DNA of 15,016 bases from Crocinitomicaceae bacterium (GCA_003512365.1 DORI01000116.1:9807-24822); one strand, 5' to 3'; counted from the first letter of the stretch, positions 7,307 through 14,417 are shown. The notes: generated by a model not told the origin, from the letters alone. A program made the numbers and translations.

Positions 7307-8158
7307 CTAGTTTTTAACAAAATTCCCTGTAGAAACTTTACCGTTTACAGTTACTTGATAAATGTACATTCCTGCGGTTAAGTTAGAAACATCAACAGTC
7401 GATTCAGTAGATGTTTTCATTACTTTTCCGTCTAATGTAGAGATAACAACACTCGAGATATCACCATTTGTTGAAATATTTAACACATCGTTTGCAGGAT
7501 TTGGATAGACATTAAGTTTTGAAGAAAGTTCAATTACATCAGCAGATGTAGATATTGAAATCGCATCCAACCATAATTCGCTTCCAGGGTAACCGTTACC
7601 TGTCCCAAACAAAAATCCGATTGAAGAAGATGCAATGAATACAAATGCGTTAGCTGTGTAACCAGTTGCTGTAAATTCTTGTAAAGGCAATGATTCCATC
7701 GTCCAGTTTGTATTCGAGCCTGAGTATACTCCAGCAGTTCCATACATAACTACGTCATCATTTGGGTCAGCGGTTAATGTATCATATACCTGAACAATTA
7801 CGATTCCAGAATCACCTGCCGCAGTAACGTTTTTATAGGCAAAATTCAATGTCCAAGATGCAGGATTTGATATTGGTCCTGAGATATATTGCTGAACAAA
7901 ACCAGCAATAGTATCAGATGGCCATTGGATTAAACCAGCGGTGGTAGGATCAACAATAGTTTTCATTTTTCCAAATTGATTTCCTGCATAAGCACCAGTA
8001 GTTTCAACAGTGTAAATCCCTTGACCCCAACCTGGTGAATCGGTTGCAATTCCTGGTAATAAAGGTGTCGCAGGAGATTCAAAACCTCCATTAACCAATT
8101 GTGCATTCAAGGAAATGCTAAATGTCACACATGACACGAAAAGTAAAAGTTTTTTCAT
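7307..8158 (-). CDS. Secreted T9SS-cargo protein with jelly-roll-like N-terminal domain
   Basis: This 283-residue protein begins with a textbook signal peptide (MKKLLLFVSC start, cleavage after SLNAQ at 20). The mature part opens with LVNGGFESP, the usual opening of carbohydrate-binding-like jelly-roll modules in Bacteroidota exoproteins. It continues to ELWLDAISIS at 194-203, the usual last strand of such domains. Residues 214-283 are a type A T9SS sorting domain: LNVYPNPANDVLNI, LDGKVMK, LTAGMYIYQV and a final GNFVKN. There is no catalytic motif, so a binding or structural surface role is inferred; the ligand is unknown. It is monocistronic, with its own canonical promoter (8179-8207) and terminator (7249-7285). 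The reading frame opposite 7534-7743 is a shadow. Confidence 0.85.
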   Translation of the reverse strand: MKKLLLFVSCVTFSISLNAQLVNGGFESPATPLLPGIATDSPGWGQGIYTVETTGAYAGNQFGKMKTIVDPTTAGLIQWPSDTIAGFVQQYISGPISNPASWTLNFAYKNVTAAGDSGIVIVQVYDTLTADPNDDVVMYGTAGVYSGSNTNWTMESLPLQEFTATGYTANAFVFIASSSIGFLFGTGNGYPGSELWLDAISISTSADVIELSSKLNVYPNPANDVLNISTNGDISSVVISTLDGKVMKTSTESTVDVSNLTAGMYIYQVTVNGKVSTGNFVKN

Positions 8159-8480
8159 AAAATATTTTTAGATTGATACAAAGTTAATTAATATTTTAGT
8201 AGATCAAAAAGAATTGAAAAAACTCAATAATTAAATATTGAAAAAATTATTTCACTTTTATTTAATCTTCCCAAGAACATTTCCATATTCACATTATCAA
8301 TCGCTCAACAATTTAAACGTTCATGCTTTTAAATTCAATTAGACTTATTAATTATAAATATTTCTAGAAAGCCATGTTCAAAATTTGCATCATTAAGAAA
8401 GTCTCAGAATTAGGTAATCTTATCACATTTTAATTAAAACAGAACTACACAAAGGGTAAATAAATATTACAAACGACAAA
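8159..8480. other. AT-rich intergenic region between two minus-strand genes
   Basis: Apart from the promoter at 8179-8207, this 322-base stretch shows no open frame worth calling. A 12-base palindrome TTTTAATTAAAA sits at 8428-8439. Weak 6-base arms AGACTT and AAGTCT occur about 50 bases apart (near 8340 and 8400). No clear intrinsic terminator for the Crp/Fnr gene could be found here. Confidence 0.5.
8179..8207 (-). promoter_or_regulatory. Canonical Bacteroidota promoter of the 283-residue protein gene
   Basis: On the minus strand, TTG (8207-8205) is followed by 18 bases and TAACTTTG (8186-8179). This matches the Bacteroidota pattern TTG-N17-23-TAnnTTTG exactly. The box ends 20 bases before the start codon at 8158, giving a short leader. 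Confidence 0.7.
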
Positions 8481-9131
8481 TTAAAAAGATTTAACCAAAA
8501 TTCTATTTCGGTGAATCTCAATCATTCCACGATTTTCTAGTTGTTTTAACAAGCGAGATACAACCACTCTCGATGAGTGAAGATCGTCTGCAATTTGCTG
8601 ATGCGTGTGATGGATTTCTAAACTTCCTAATAATTTGACTTGGTCGTTTAAATATTTCAGTAATCTTTTGTCAAGTTTCATAAATGCCATGGCATCAATC
8701 GTTTCCATTAATTCAGTCATTCTGTTGTGGTAACTTGATAAAATGTATTCCCTCCACGATTTATATTTATCCATCCAAAGTTCCATGTATTTGCTCGGAA
8801 ACATTAGTAGAACTGAAGGTTCCATTGTGGTAGCCTTAATTTGACTATCCTTAAGTTGAACACAACATTGAAGTGTCATAGCACATGTATCTCCTCCTTC
8901 GATATAATAGAGCAAAATTTCTTGTCCCTCGTCATTTTCGCGTGAAACTTTAATGGAACCTTGAATAATGATTGGAATCATTTTTAATTCATCTCCAACA
9001 TGCACAATAATTTCATCTGTTTCGGTTTCTCTGAACTTTGCTAAATGACTCATTTCCTCAAGGAGTTCCTCCTCAAGGATATACCCGAGAATTTCACGTA
9101 TGAGTAGCTTCTTTTTTTCCGTGCTTAGCAT
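8481..9131 (-). CDS. Crp/Fnr family transcriptional regulator with a cysteine-containing sensor loop
   Basis: The 216-residue protein has a cyclic-nucleotide-binding-like barrel (about 30-125), a dimerisation helix (about 125-165) and a C-terminal winged helix-turn-helix (about 173-214: HQQIADDLHSSRVVVSRLLK, then the wing GMIEIHRNRILV). In classical CRP the phosphate-binding loop carries an Arg-Ser pair. Here the matching region is GGDTCAMTLQCC (79-90), so cAMP binding is unlikely. C83, C89 and C90 might instead sense redox state or a metal; this is inferred. The same CAM-x-x-x-C layout is familiar from a Bacteroidota subgroup. The start ATG lies inside the 3' end of the DUF983 gene (38-base overlap), implying co-transcription and coupled translation. 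The next in-frame Met is residue 27, which would cost part of the N-terminal helix. Confidence 0.9.
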   Translation of the reverse strand: MLSTEKKKLLIREILGYILEEELLEEMSHLAKFRETETDEIIVHVGDELKMIPIIIQGSIKVSRENDEGQEILLYYIEGGDTCAMTLQCCVQLKDSQIKATTMEPSVLLMFPSKYMELWMDKYKSWREYILSSYHNRMTELMETIDAMAFMKLDKRLLKYLNDQVKLLGSLEIHHTHQQIADDLHSSRVVVSRLLKQLENRGMIEIHRNRILVKSF

Positions 9132-9495
9132 CTTTTGAATAATGAATGAAAAAATTAGCCCAAATTATTTTTGAAGAGGCGTATAATAAAGGACCTAATA
9201 ATATACTCGAGCCAATAATTAAACCAATCTGCAACCAAACACTAACATTATCGAAAAACCAATTGCACGAAGCCCAAATTGTTACAAAAAGTGCAACTCC
9301 TAAAGCGTATGACACATACATCGCTCCGAAATAAAACCCAGGTTCGGGAGAATAACTTTGAGAACAAACAGGGCATTCTGACAATGTTTCCCCTGTGGTT
9401 GGTAGATGGTAAGGATGGTTAACAAAAAACTTTCCTTCGTGGCAATGAGGGCATTTAAATGTTAAAATACTGTATAATTTTGAGCCTTTTGTCAT
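9094..9495 (-). CDS. DUF983 zinc-ribbon, two-helix membrane protein
   Basis: This 133-residue protein has an N-terminal zinc ribbon with CPHC (C15, C18) and CPVC (C41, C44). The phrase FKCPHCHEGKFF followed by PEPGFYFGAMYVSYALG is the hallmark of DUF983. Two membrane helices are visible, at about 57-80 and 86-110, then a short basic/His tail. The function of the family is unknown. It is the first gene of a two-gene unit with the Crp/Fnr regulator and overlaps it by 38 bases. A good promoter lies 14 bases upstream. The 62-codon plus-strand frame opposite it is a shadow. Confidence 0.88.
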   Translation of the reverse strand: MTKGSKLYSILTFKCPHCHEGKFFVNHPYHLPTTGETLSECPVCSQSYSPEPGFYFGAMYVSYALGVALFVTIWASCNWFFDNVSVWLQIGLIIGSSILLGPLLYASSKIIWANFFIHYSKDAKHGKKEATHT

Positions 9496-9508
9496 GTACT
9501 TATTTTTG

Positions 9509-9542
9509 CAAAAGTAGAAATAAATTTGTGCTCAATTTGCAA
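9509..9542 (-). promoter_or_regulatory. Candidate promoter of the DUF983-Crp/Fnr unit
   Basis: On the minus strand TACTTTTG (9516-9509) is an exact TAnnTTTG box. TTG (9542-9540) lies 23 bases upstream, at the long end of the accepted spacing; another TTG (9535-9533) gives 16. The start codon at 9495 is only 13 bases past the box, so the leader would be very short. Confidence 0.55.
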
Positions 9543-9566
9543 CAATAGTTACAGAATAAATAAATT

Positions 9567-9599
9567 TTGTTTTTGAATAAAAAAAAATAATTAACTTGC
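9567..9599 (+). promoter_or_regulatory. Weak candidate promoter of the lysyl-oxidase gene
   Basis: TTG (9567-9569) is followed after 22 bases by TAACTTGC (9592-9599), one base short of TAnnTTTG. It ends 18 bases before the ATG at 9618. It shares a 122-base divergent region with the DUF983 promoter. Confidence 0.35.
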
Positions 9600-9617
9600 G
9601 CTGATAAACTATAAAAT

Positions 9618-11948
9618 ATGAATAAAATACTACTTATTATCGCTTTAATTTCTTTATCTCAAAGAATTACAGCACAATGCACCACAACGAATGCAACTTC
9701 TTGCGTTTGCGCTGATGGGTCTCAAAATTGCCTCTTATTACCTGATATTACAGCATCTTGGAAAGGTATAGCCAATGGAGGTTGGACAGAATACCCTCAA
9801 ACCGGGGCAGGTACTAATTACAATGGTCAAGGTCCGGATGACGGGAGATTGAGAGTGACCGGTTCAACACCAAATATCGGACACGGATCATTCACGGTTC
9901 GCGGTCAGGATGCAAACGGTAAAAGAGCATTCATTTGTGGAAACGACACCATATTCAACGTTGCAGCTACAGGAACATTTACATGTCCAAACGGAAACCC
10001 CAATCCAAAGCAAATGCTTATTCAACGAATCTACAAAAAAGATGGAAACGCAATGACATATGTAGATACTTGGACAGGAAGTATGACTTATCATTCTGCA
10101 CACGGTCACAACCATGTTGATGATTGGGCTGTAATGACACTTCGCATCCAAACGAGCGACCCAAATCCGCTAAATTGGCCAATTGTTGGACAAGGAGCTA
10201 AAATTGGTTTTTGTTTGATGGATTATGGACAGTGTGGAACCTCCACGAATAGCACGTATTATGGTCACTGTAGAGATGAAAATACAGTTTATAATCAGGG
10301 AAATATTTTAATGAATTCAAATTTTCCAAACTGGAATTTAGGTGGTGGAACTTATAATTGTTCTGTTGTTGAACAAGGAATTTCGTCGGGTTGGACAGAT
10401 GTATATGGAAAACACCTTGACGGAATGTGGATAAATATTCCTCCAAATACATGTAACGGTGACTACTATATTGTAATGGAAGTTGATAAAAATAATAATT
10501 TCATGGAAGAGCGAAATGATAATAATTATACAGCTGTTCCGGTAACATTAACCATGCAACAAGCTGTAAATTCTGGTGCTATTCCAGTTATTACTTCTAG
10601 TGGTTCAAAAAACCTTTGCACAGGATCAAGTATGACTTTAACAGCAACAGCAGGAACTAGTTTTTTATGGAATACTGGAGACACTACACAGAGTATTACC
10701 GTTACCCAACCAGGATCTTATTCATGCACTGTAACTAATTATTGTGGTACCGGTACAACCGAGCCATTCATAGTGAATAATGTTACACCAAATGCGCCAG
10801 CTGTTGTTGATCAAGCGATATGCAACGGTGATTCTGCATCTTTGTCTGTTACAGCTTCAGGAAATGTAAGATGGTTTGATGAGCTAGGCAACTTAGTTAA
10901 TACAGGATTGACCTACATCACACCTATTTTATCACAAAACACCACTTATTTTGTAGAAAACACGGATTCCTACAATGATACAGTTTTCGCTGAACCTCAC
11001 ACCAATGGAATTGGTGGTGGTGGATATACTACTAGTGCTCAATACAATATATTCAATGCACATGAAGGACTAACGATTAAATCAGCATTAGTATATGCAC
11101 AATCTGCAGGAAACCTTACAATTAAATTACAAGATGAACTTGGTCAAGATTTACAATCTGTGGTAGCGACTGTTCCAGCAGGTATGAGCAGAGTAACTTT
11201 AAATTTCCCTGTGGCTGCAGATTCAAACTTACGACTTGGAGTTACTGCAATGACAGTATCAGGATTATATAGAAATAATAACTCAGCGACATTTCCTTAT
11301 GATTTAAATAATTCTCTTTCCATAACAGGTTCCTCGGCAGGAGCATCCTACTACTATTATTTATATGATTGGGAAATATTAACTCAAAATGGCCAATGTT
11401 CAAGTGCGCAAATTCCTTTGAACGTGTTAGTGAACAGTGCTTTAGAACCAATTTCAAGTGATGTTACTATTTGTCAGGGAGAATCAGCAATCTTAACGGC
11501 GACTGGATCTGGAATATTGAATTGGTATAATAGTGCCGGAGAATTAGTTGGGTCAGGCACCACTCTTACCACTAATGCGCTTACTTCAAATACAGCTTAT
11601 ACTGTTGTCAATGTTGTAAATGGTTGTGTAAGCACCCCAACAAATGTTAATGTTACTGTTGAGGCATGCGCAAATATACCTGAACTTTCAACAATTCAAG
11701 AGTCTTTGTTGTTATCTCCAAATCCAACTACAGGCCAATTTATTGTTTCGTTCATTTCTAAAGAAACAGGACCTGTAACAGTTAAAATTTCGGATCTTCA
11801 GGGTAAAGAGATCAATACTAAATCTAGTACTGTAATTTCGGGAATAAACGAAATAGGAATGAATTTAGATAAAGCAGCCAAGGGAACATATTTAGTTACC
11901 ATTGAATATAAAAATCATTCGTTTTTAAGAAGAATAATTAAACAATAA
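9618..11948 (+). CDS. T9SS-secreted lysyl-oxidase-domain protein with Ig-like repeats
   Basis: Lysyl oxidases are copper amine oxidases that turn peptidyl lysine to aldehyde outside the cell. This 776-residue protein has a signal peptide ending ITAQ at 20, then a lysyl-oxidase domain to about 312. The copper site HSAHGHNH (159-166) aligns with the animal HSCHQHYH, giving H162, H164 and H166. The lysine of the LTQ cofactor corresponds to K195 in AKIGFCLMD (animal HKASFCLED), and the tyrosine to Y263 in WTDVYGKHLDGMWINI (animal CYDTYGADIDCQWIDI). The final strands DYYIVMEVDKN and NFMEERNDNNYT also fit. Next come Ig-like segments (about 325-387, 393-450 and 611-680, with CTGSSMTLTATA, CNGDSASLSVTA and CQGESAILTATG), a beta-rich segment (455-590), and a T9SS sorting domain from SPNPTTGQF at 700. 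The alignment is from memory; activity is inferred. The stop is directly followed by the next gene's ATG. Confidence 0.87.
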   Translation: MNKILLIIALISLSQRITAQCTTTNATSCVCADGSQNCLLLPDITASWKGIANGGWTEYPQTGAGTNYNGQGPDDGRLRVTGSTPNIGHGSFTVRGQDANGKRAFICGNDTIFNVAATGTFTCPNGNPNPKQMLIQRIYKKDGNAMTYVDTWTGSMTYHSAHGHNHVDDWAVMTLRIQTSDPNPLNWPIVGQGAKIGFCLMDYGQCGTSTNSTYYGHCRDENTVYNQGNILMNSNFPNWNLGGGTYNCSVVEQGISSGWTDVYGKHLDGMWINIPPNTCNGDYYIVMEVDKNNNFMEERNDNNYTAVPVTLTMQQAVNSGAIPVITSSGSKNLCTGSSMTLTATAGTSFLWNTGDTTQSITVTQPGSYSCTVTNYCGTGTTEPFIVNNVTPNAPAVVDQAICNGDSASLSVTASGNVRWFDELGNLVNTGLTYITPILSQNTTYFVENTDSYNDTVFAEPHTNGIGGGGYTTSAQYNIFNAHEGLTIKSALVYAQSAGNLTIKLQDELGQDLQSVVATVPAGMSRVTLNFPVAADSNLRLGVTAMTVSGLYRNNNSATFPYDLNNSLSITGSSAGASYYYYLYDWEILTQNGQCSSAQIPLNVLVNSALEPISSDVTICQGESAILTATGSGILNWYNSAGELVGSGTTLTTNALTSNTAYTVVNVVNGCVSTPTNVNVTVEACANIPELSTIQESLLLSPNPTTGQFIVSFISKETGPVTVKISDLQGKEINTKSSTVISGINEIGMNLDKAAKGTYLVTIEYKNHSFLRRIIKQ

Positions 11949-13178
11949 ATGATGAATTCATTCGAAAAGCTCTCGTTAATATTTTTTTTCGAGAGCTTTT
12001 TTTGTTTTTCCCAACCAATTATTACCAATTATTCTACTGATAATTCCGGATTAACATTTAATACGGTAAGATGTATTGTAATACAGAATAATAATAAATG
12101 GTTCGGAACAGACAACGGACTTTGTTCTTTTGATGGACAAAATTGGCAAACCTTTACCACTGAAAATAGTCCACTTTTGGATGACGACATTCGCTCTTTA
12201 AAAGTTGAAAATGACTCAACCTTATGGATTGGTACAATTCAAGGTGGATTATATAAGAAAACGAACAATACATGGATAAATTACAACGAATCAAATTCGG
12301 GACTTCACGACAATCTCGTTAGAGGAATTGAAATCGATTCATCCGGAAGTATCTGGTTGGCTACATCTGAAGGAGTTTCACGATTTGATGGAGAAAATTG
12401 GCAACTTTGGAATATTGCTAATAACGGTTTACTTACCAATAATATTACCTCAATTCGAACTGGATTTTTGAATGAAAAATACGTGGGAACAATCAACGGG
12501 GGGCTTCTTTATTTCGATGAACTAGATAATTTGTCAATGCACAGCATTGTAGAATCGGGCCTACCGGATAATTCTTCGCTAGCCATAGACATTGATTCCA
12601 CTGGCCAACCATGGTTTGCAACTCCAGCAGCAGGATTAGTAACAGATTGGGGAAACGGAGGTCCTTGGGAAAGATGGAACATGAGTAATTCTCCAATCCC
12701 AACAAATGGACTTACATGTATTGCAATAAATCAAGAGGATCAACGCATTTTTATGGGCACTGAACTTTTTGGAATTATTATAAAGAAAGGTGATGTTTGG
12801 TTTAATTACACGCAAGAAAATATTGGTTTGCCTGAAGATTATATTACTTCAATTGCCCATGAATCTCCAACTGTAAAATGGATTGGTACCTTTAATAGCG
12901 GCGTAGTTAGAATTGAGGAGCCAAATGCTAATTTGTTTGATTTTGAAATTCAAACCCTTATACTTTATCCCACTGTTATTGAAAATGATGATAATCTTCA
13001 CCTGTCAGAATTAGTAAACGGATCAGTTACAATTTTTAATTGTTCAGGACAAATTGTACAAGAGCAGAGCTTACAGGAAACGAGTGAATTTAGATTCAGC
13101 GTTGCTAATTCAGGATTTTATTATGTTAAGCTCAGTACGAACTTACAAACCTATATCTTCAAAATAGTTGTCAAATAA
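11949..13178 (+). CDS. Secreted seven-repeat beta-propeller protein (two-component-regulator propeller type)
   Basis: The 409-residue protein carries seven evenly spaced repeats of the Reg_prop type, with cores at W51 (KWFGTDNG), W93 (LWIGT), W136 (IWLAT), Y178 (KYVGT), W222 (PWFAT), F268 (IFMGT) and W311 (KWIGT). The spacing of 42-45 residues is right for one closed seven-bladed propeller. No membrane helix, kinase or DNA-binding domain follows, unlike hybrid two-component sensors with this fold. The end (about 337-409, LYPTVIENDD to YIFKIVVK) is a divergent T9SS sorting domain. The signal peptide is odd: only K7 is basic, preceded by E6, and E15 interrupts the hydrophobic core; cleavage near FSQ21 is possible. 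The start follows the lysyl-oxidase stop with no gap, and no later in-frame Met lies before the first repeat. A terminator hairpin overlaps codons 6-18. The ligand is unknown. Confidence 0.82.
   Translation: MMNSFEKLSLIFFFESFFCFSQPIITNYSTDNSGLTFNTVRCIVIQNNNKWFGTDNGLCSFDGQNWQTFTTENSPLLDDDIRSLKVENDSTLWIGTIQGGLYKKTNNTWINYNESNSGLHDNLVRGIEIDSSGSIWLATSEGVSRFDGENWQLWNIANNGLLTNNITSIRTGFLNEKYVGTINGGLLYFDELDNLSMHSIVESGLPDNSSLAIDIDSTGQPWFATPAAGLVTDWGNGGPWERWNMSNSPIPTNGLTCIAINQEDQRIFMGTELFGIIIKKGDVWFNYTQENIGLPEDYITSIAHESPTVKWIGTFNSGVVRIEEPNANLFDFEIQTLILYPTVIENDDNLHLSELVNGSVTIFNCSGQIVQEQSLQETSEFRFSVANSGFYYVKLSTNLQTYIFKIVVK
11965..12003 (+). terminator. Intrinsic terminator inside the start of the propeller gene
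   Basis: AAAAGCTCTCG (11965-11975) and CGAGAGCTTTT (11990-12000) pair perfectly over 11 bases with a 14-base loop, and the right arm runs into seven T (11997-12003), then G and five more T. It begins 17 bases after the lysyl-oxidase stop codon, the usual place for that gene's terminator, yet lies within codons 6-18 of the next open frame. Termination at this site would silence the propeller gene unless a ribosome or another factor blocks the hairpin. Confidence 0.8.
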
Positions 13179-13213
13179 TCGTTTTCCTTTGATTTTAGAA
13201 TTAACCATTTTCC

Positions 13214-14098
13214 ATGAAAATTAGTGGGTTTACCTTCATTCGAAATGCTATTAAGTATGATTACCCTATTGTTGAGGCTATTCGTTCTATTCTACCAATT
13301 TGTGATGAAATGGTTGTAGCTGTTGGAAATTCAGAAGATGAAACCAGGGATCTGATTCAATCGATAGGTAGTTCGAAAATTAAAATTATTGACACCATTT
13401 GGGATGACAACATGCGAGAAAACGGGAAGGTATTAGCTGTCGAAACAAATAAAGCACTTGCAGCAATCTCACCCGATTCTTCTTGGTGTTTTTATATTCA
13501 AGGTGATGAGGTTTTAGAGGATCATCAATTAGATTATATCCACGATGCATTGAAACAATTTGAGAAAGATGAAAAAGTGGATGGTTTCTTATTTGAATAC
13601 CTCCATTTTTATGGTTCATATGATTATGTTGGAGCTTCCAATTCTTGGTATAAAAATGAAATTAGAATTATTCGTAATGGGTTGGGAATATTCTCTTACA
13701 AGGATGCTCAAGGATTTAGAAAAGATGAAAATAAAAAATTATCAGTTGTCAAATTAGACGCTAAAATTCATCACTACGGATGGGTGAAAGATCCACGATC
13801 CATGCAACAGAAACAAGAAAACTTCAATAAATATTGGCATGATGACCAATGGATGACCAAAAATATAATTCGAACAGACGAATTTTCCTATGAAGATCAC
13901 ATGACAGAAATTCGAAAATTCGAAGGAAATCACCCTCAAGTTATGAGTGAAAGAATAAATCGGTTGAATTGGAAATTTAAAGCGGATCTATCTATGAAAA
14001 TGAAAAAATTGAAAGATAGGTTTAAAGATATTTTGCTGAAATTTGGAATTGATGCGAGCTATCAAAATTATAGGTTATATAAAAGATTCAAAAAATAA
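13214..14098 (+). CDS. Family 2 glycosyltransferase (GT-A fold)
   Basis: This 294-residue cytoplasmic protein has the GT2 layout. MKISGFTFIRNAIKYDYP at 1-18 is the opening strand and loop of a nucleotide-sugar binding fold. EMVVAVGNSEDET (32-44) is the second strand. WCFYIQGDEVLED (91-103) contains the acidic metal/nucleotide motif around D98-E99. Later, NEIRIIRN and AKIHHYGWVKDP (183-193) match the acceptor-side region of this subgroup. The C-terminus (255-294) is strongly basic and helical, which could favour membrane contact. The sugar donor and acceptor cannot be told. The gene begins 35 bases after the propeller gene with no promoter seen between, so read-through is possible. No other polysaccharide genes are adjacent. 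Confidence 0.85.
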   Translation: MKISGFTFIRNAIKYDYPIVEAIRSILPICDEMVVAVGNSEDETRDLIQSIGSSKIKIIDTIWDDNMRENGKVLAVETNKALAAISPDSSWCFYIQGDEVLEDHQLDYIHDALKQFEKDEKVDGFLFEYLHFYGSYDYVGASNSWYKNEIRIIRNGLGIFSYKDAQGFRKDENKKLSVVKLDAKIHHYGWVKDPRSMQQKQENFNKYWHDDQWMTKNIIRTDEFSYEDHMTEIRKFEGNHPQVMSERINRLNWKFKADLSMKMKKLKDRFKDILLKFGIDASYQNYRLYKRFKK

Positions 14099-14140
14099 TA
14101 AAAGTAATTTCGGTCGCTTCTAGAAGTTGAATTTTCTTTC

Positions 14141-14187
14141 TTGTCTAGTCAAAATATTTGTAGCGATACATCTTCACCACTAGACAA
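14141..14187. repeat. Nested inverted repeats with a GNRA-type loop
   Basis: TTGTCTAGT (14141-14149) and ACTAGACAA (14179-14187) are perfect 9-base complements. Between them TGTA (14159-14162) and TACA (14167-14170) enclose GCGA, a GNRA tetraloop. The structure would suit a small structured RNA, a read-through barrier after the glycosyltransferase gene, or a binding site; no clean U-tract follows, so it is not called a terminator. Confidence 0.5.
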
Positions 14188-14286
14188 AATGACTTTTTCA
14201 TTATGTTGGAATTAACTATGAGATGAAGCATTAATAAAAGAATAATGATTTATTTTTGGATTTATGCAGAATTTATCAACTGTGCC

Positions 14287-14319
14287 TGAAATGTCAGTTT
14301 TTTTGATGAAATGTCAGTT
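14287..14319. repeat. Two direct copies of TGAAATGTCAGTT, candidate operator
   Basis: The 13-base motif occurs exactly at 14287-14299 and 14307-14319, 20 bases apart (about two helical turns, so on the same DNA face). The first copy with its preceding C forms the dyad CTGA-AATG-TCAG. A related TGTCA is at 14345-14349, within ATGAC-GATGT-GTCAT (14336-14350). Placement just upstream of the -7-like box of dnaK suggests a regulator or alternative sigma-factor site. Confidence 0.55.
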
Positions 14320-14352
14320 AGAAAATGAGAGATAAATGACGATGTGTCATAA

Positions 14353-14360
14353 TATTTTTG
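14353..14360 (+). promoter_or_regulatory. Candidate -7 box of the dnaK promoter
   Basis: TATTTTTG fits TAnnTTTG exactly and lies 57 bases before the dnaK ATG. There is no TTG at the expected distance upstream; the ATGAC/GTCAT dyad occupies that zone instead, which could mean an activator- or special-sigma-dependent promoter. Confidence 0.4.
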
Positions 14361-14395
14361 AAGTTTTTTGATGGCATATAAATTGAAAAACTTCA
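14359..14395 (+). promoter_or_regulatory. AU-rich leader hairpin upstream of dnaK, possible RNA thermometer
   Basis: TGAAGTTTTT (14359-14368) pairs perfectly with AAAAACTTCA (14386-14395) over 10 bases, extendable by two U-G pairs around a 13-base loop. The stem has only two G-C pairs. It ends 22 bases before the dnaK start codon, in the expected 5' leader, so it may melt with heat. Whether it hides the ribosome entry site is not evident. Confidence 0.4.
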
Positions 14396-14417
14396 GGAAA
14401 TTTGAAAATTAATCAAA

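Larger units (their letters stand above)
14099..14417 (+). other. Repeat-rich control region upstream of dnaK
   Basis: This 319-base gap has no credible gene but holds several ordered elements: a CTTCTAGAAG palindrome (14117-14126), nested inverted repeats (14141-14187), a duplicated 13-base motif (14287-14319), an ATGAC/GTCAT dyad (14336-14350), a TAnnTTTG box (14353-14360) and an AU-rich leader hairpin (14359-14395). The density next to a heat-shock gene suggests transcriptional and possibly mRNA-level regulation. Confidence 0.6.

Noticed and set aside
9146..9334. 62-codon plus-strand frame opposite DUF983
   Set aside because: DUF983 cysteine and PEPGFYFG signatures on the minus strand are decisive; the plus-strand frame is a shadow.
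14179..14197. Intrinsic terminator for the glycosyltransferase gene at the CTAGACAA arm
   Set aside because: The loop would be 29 bases and the only T-run (five T) is separated from the stem by several bases.
14287..14319. Start of a CRISPR-like array
   Set aside because: Only two 13-base copies separated by 7 bases, with no further repeats or spacers of uniform length.
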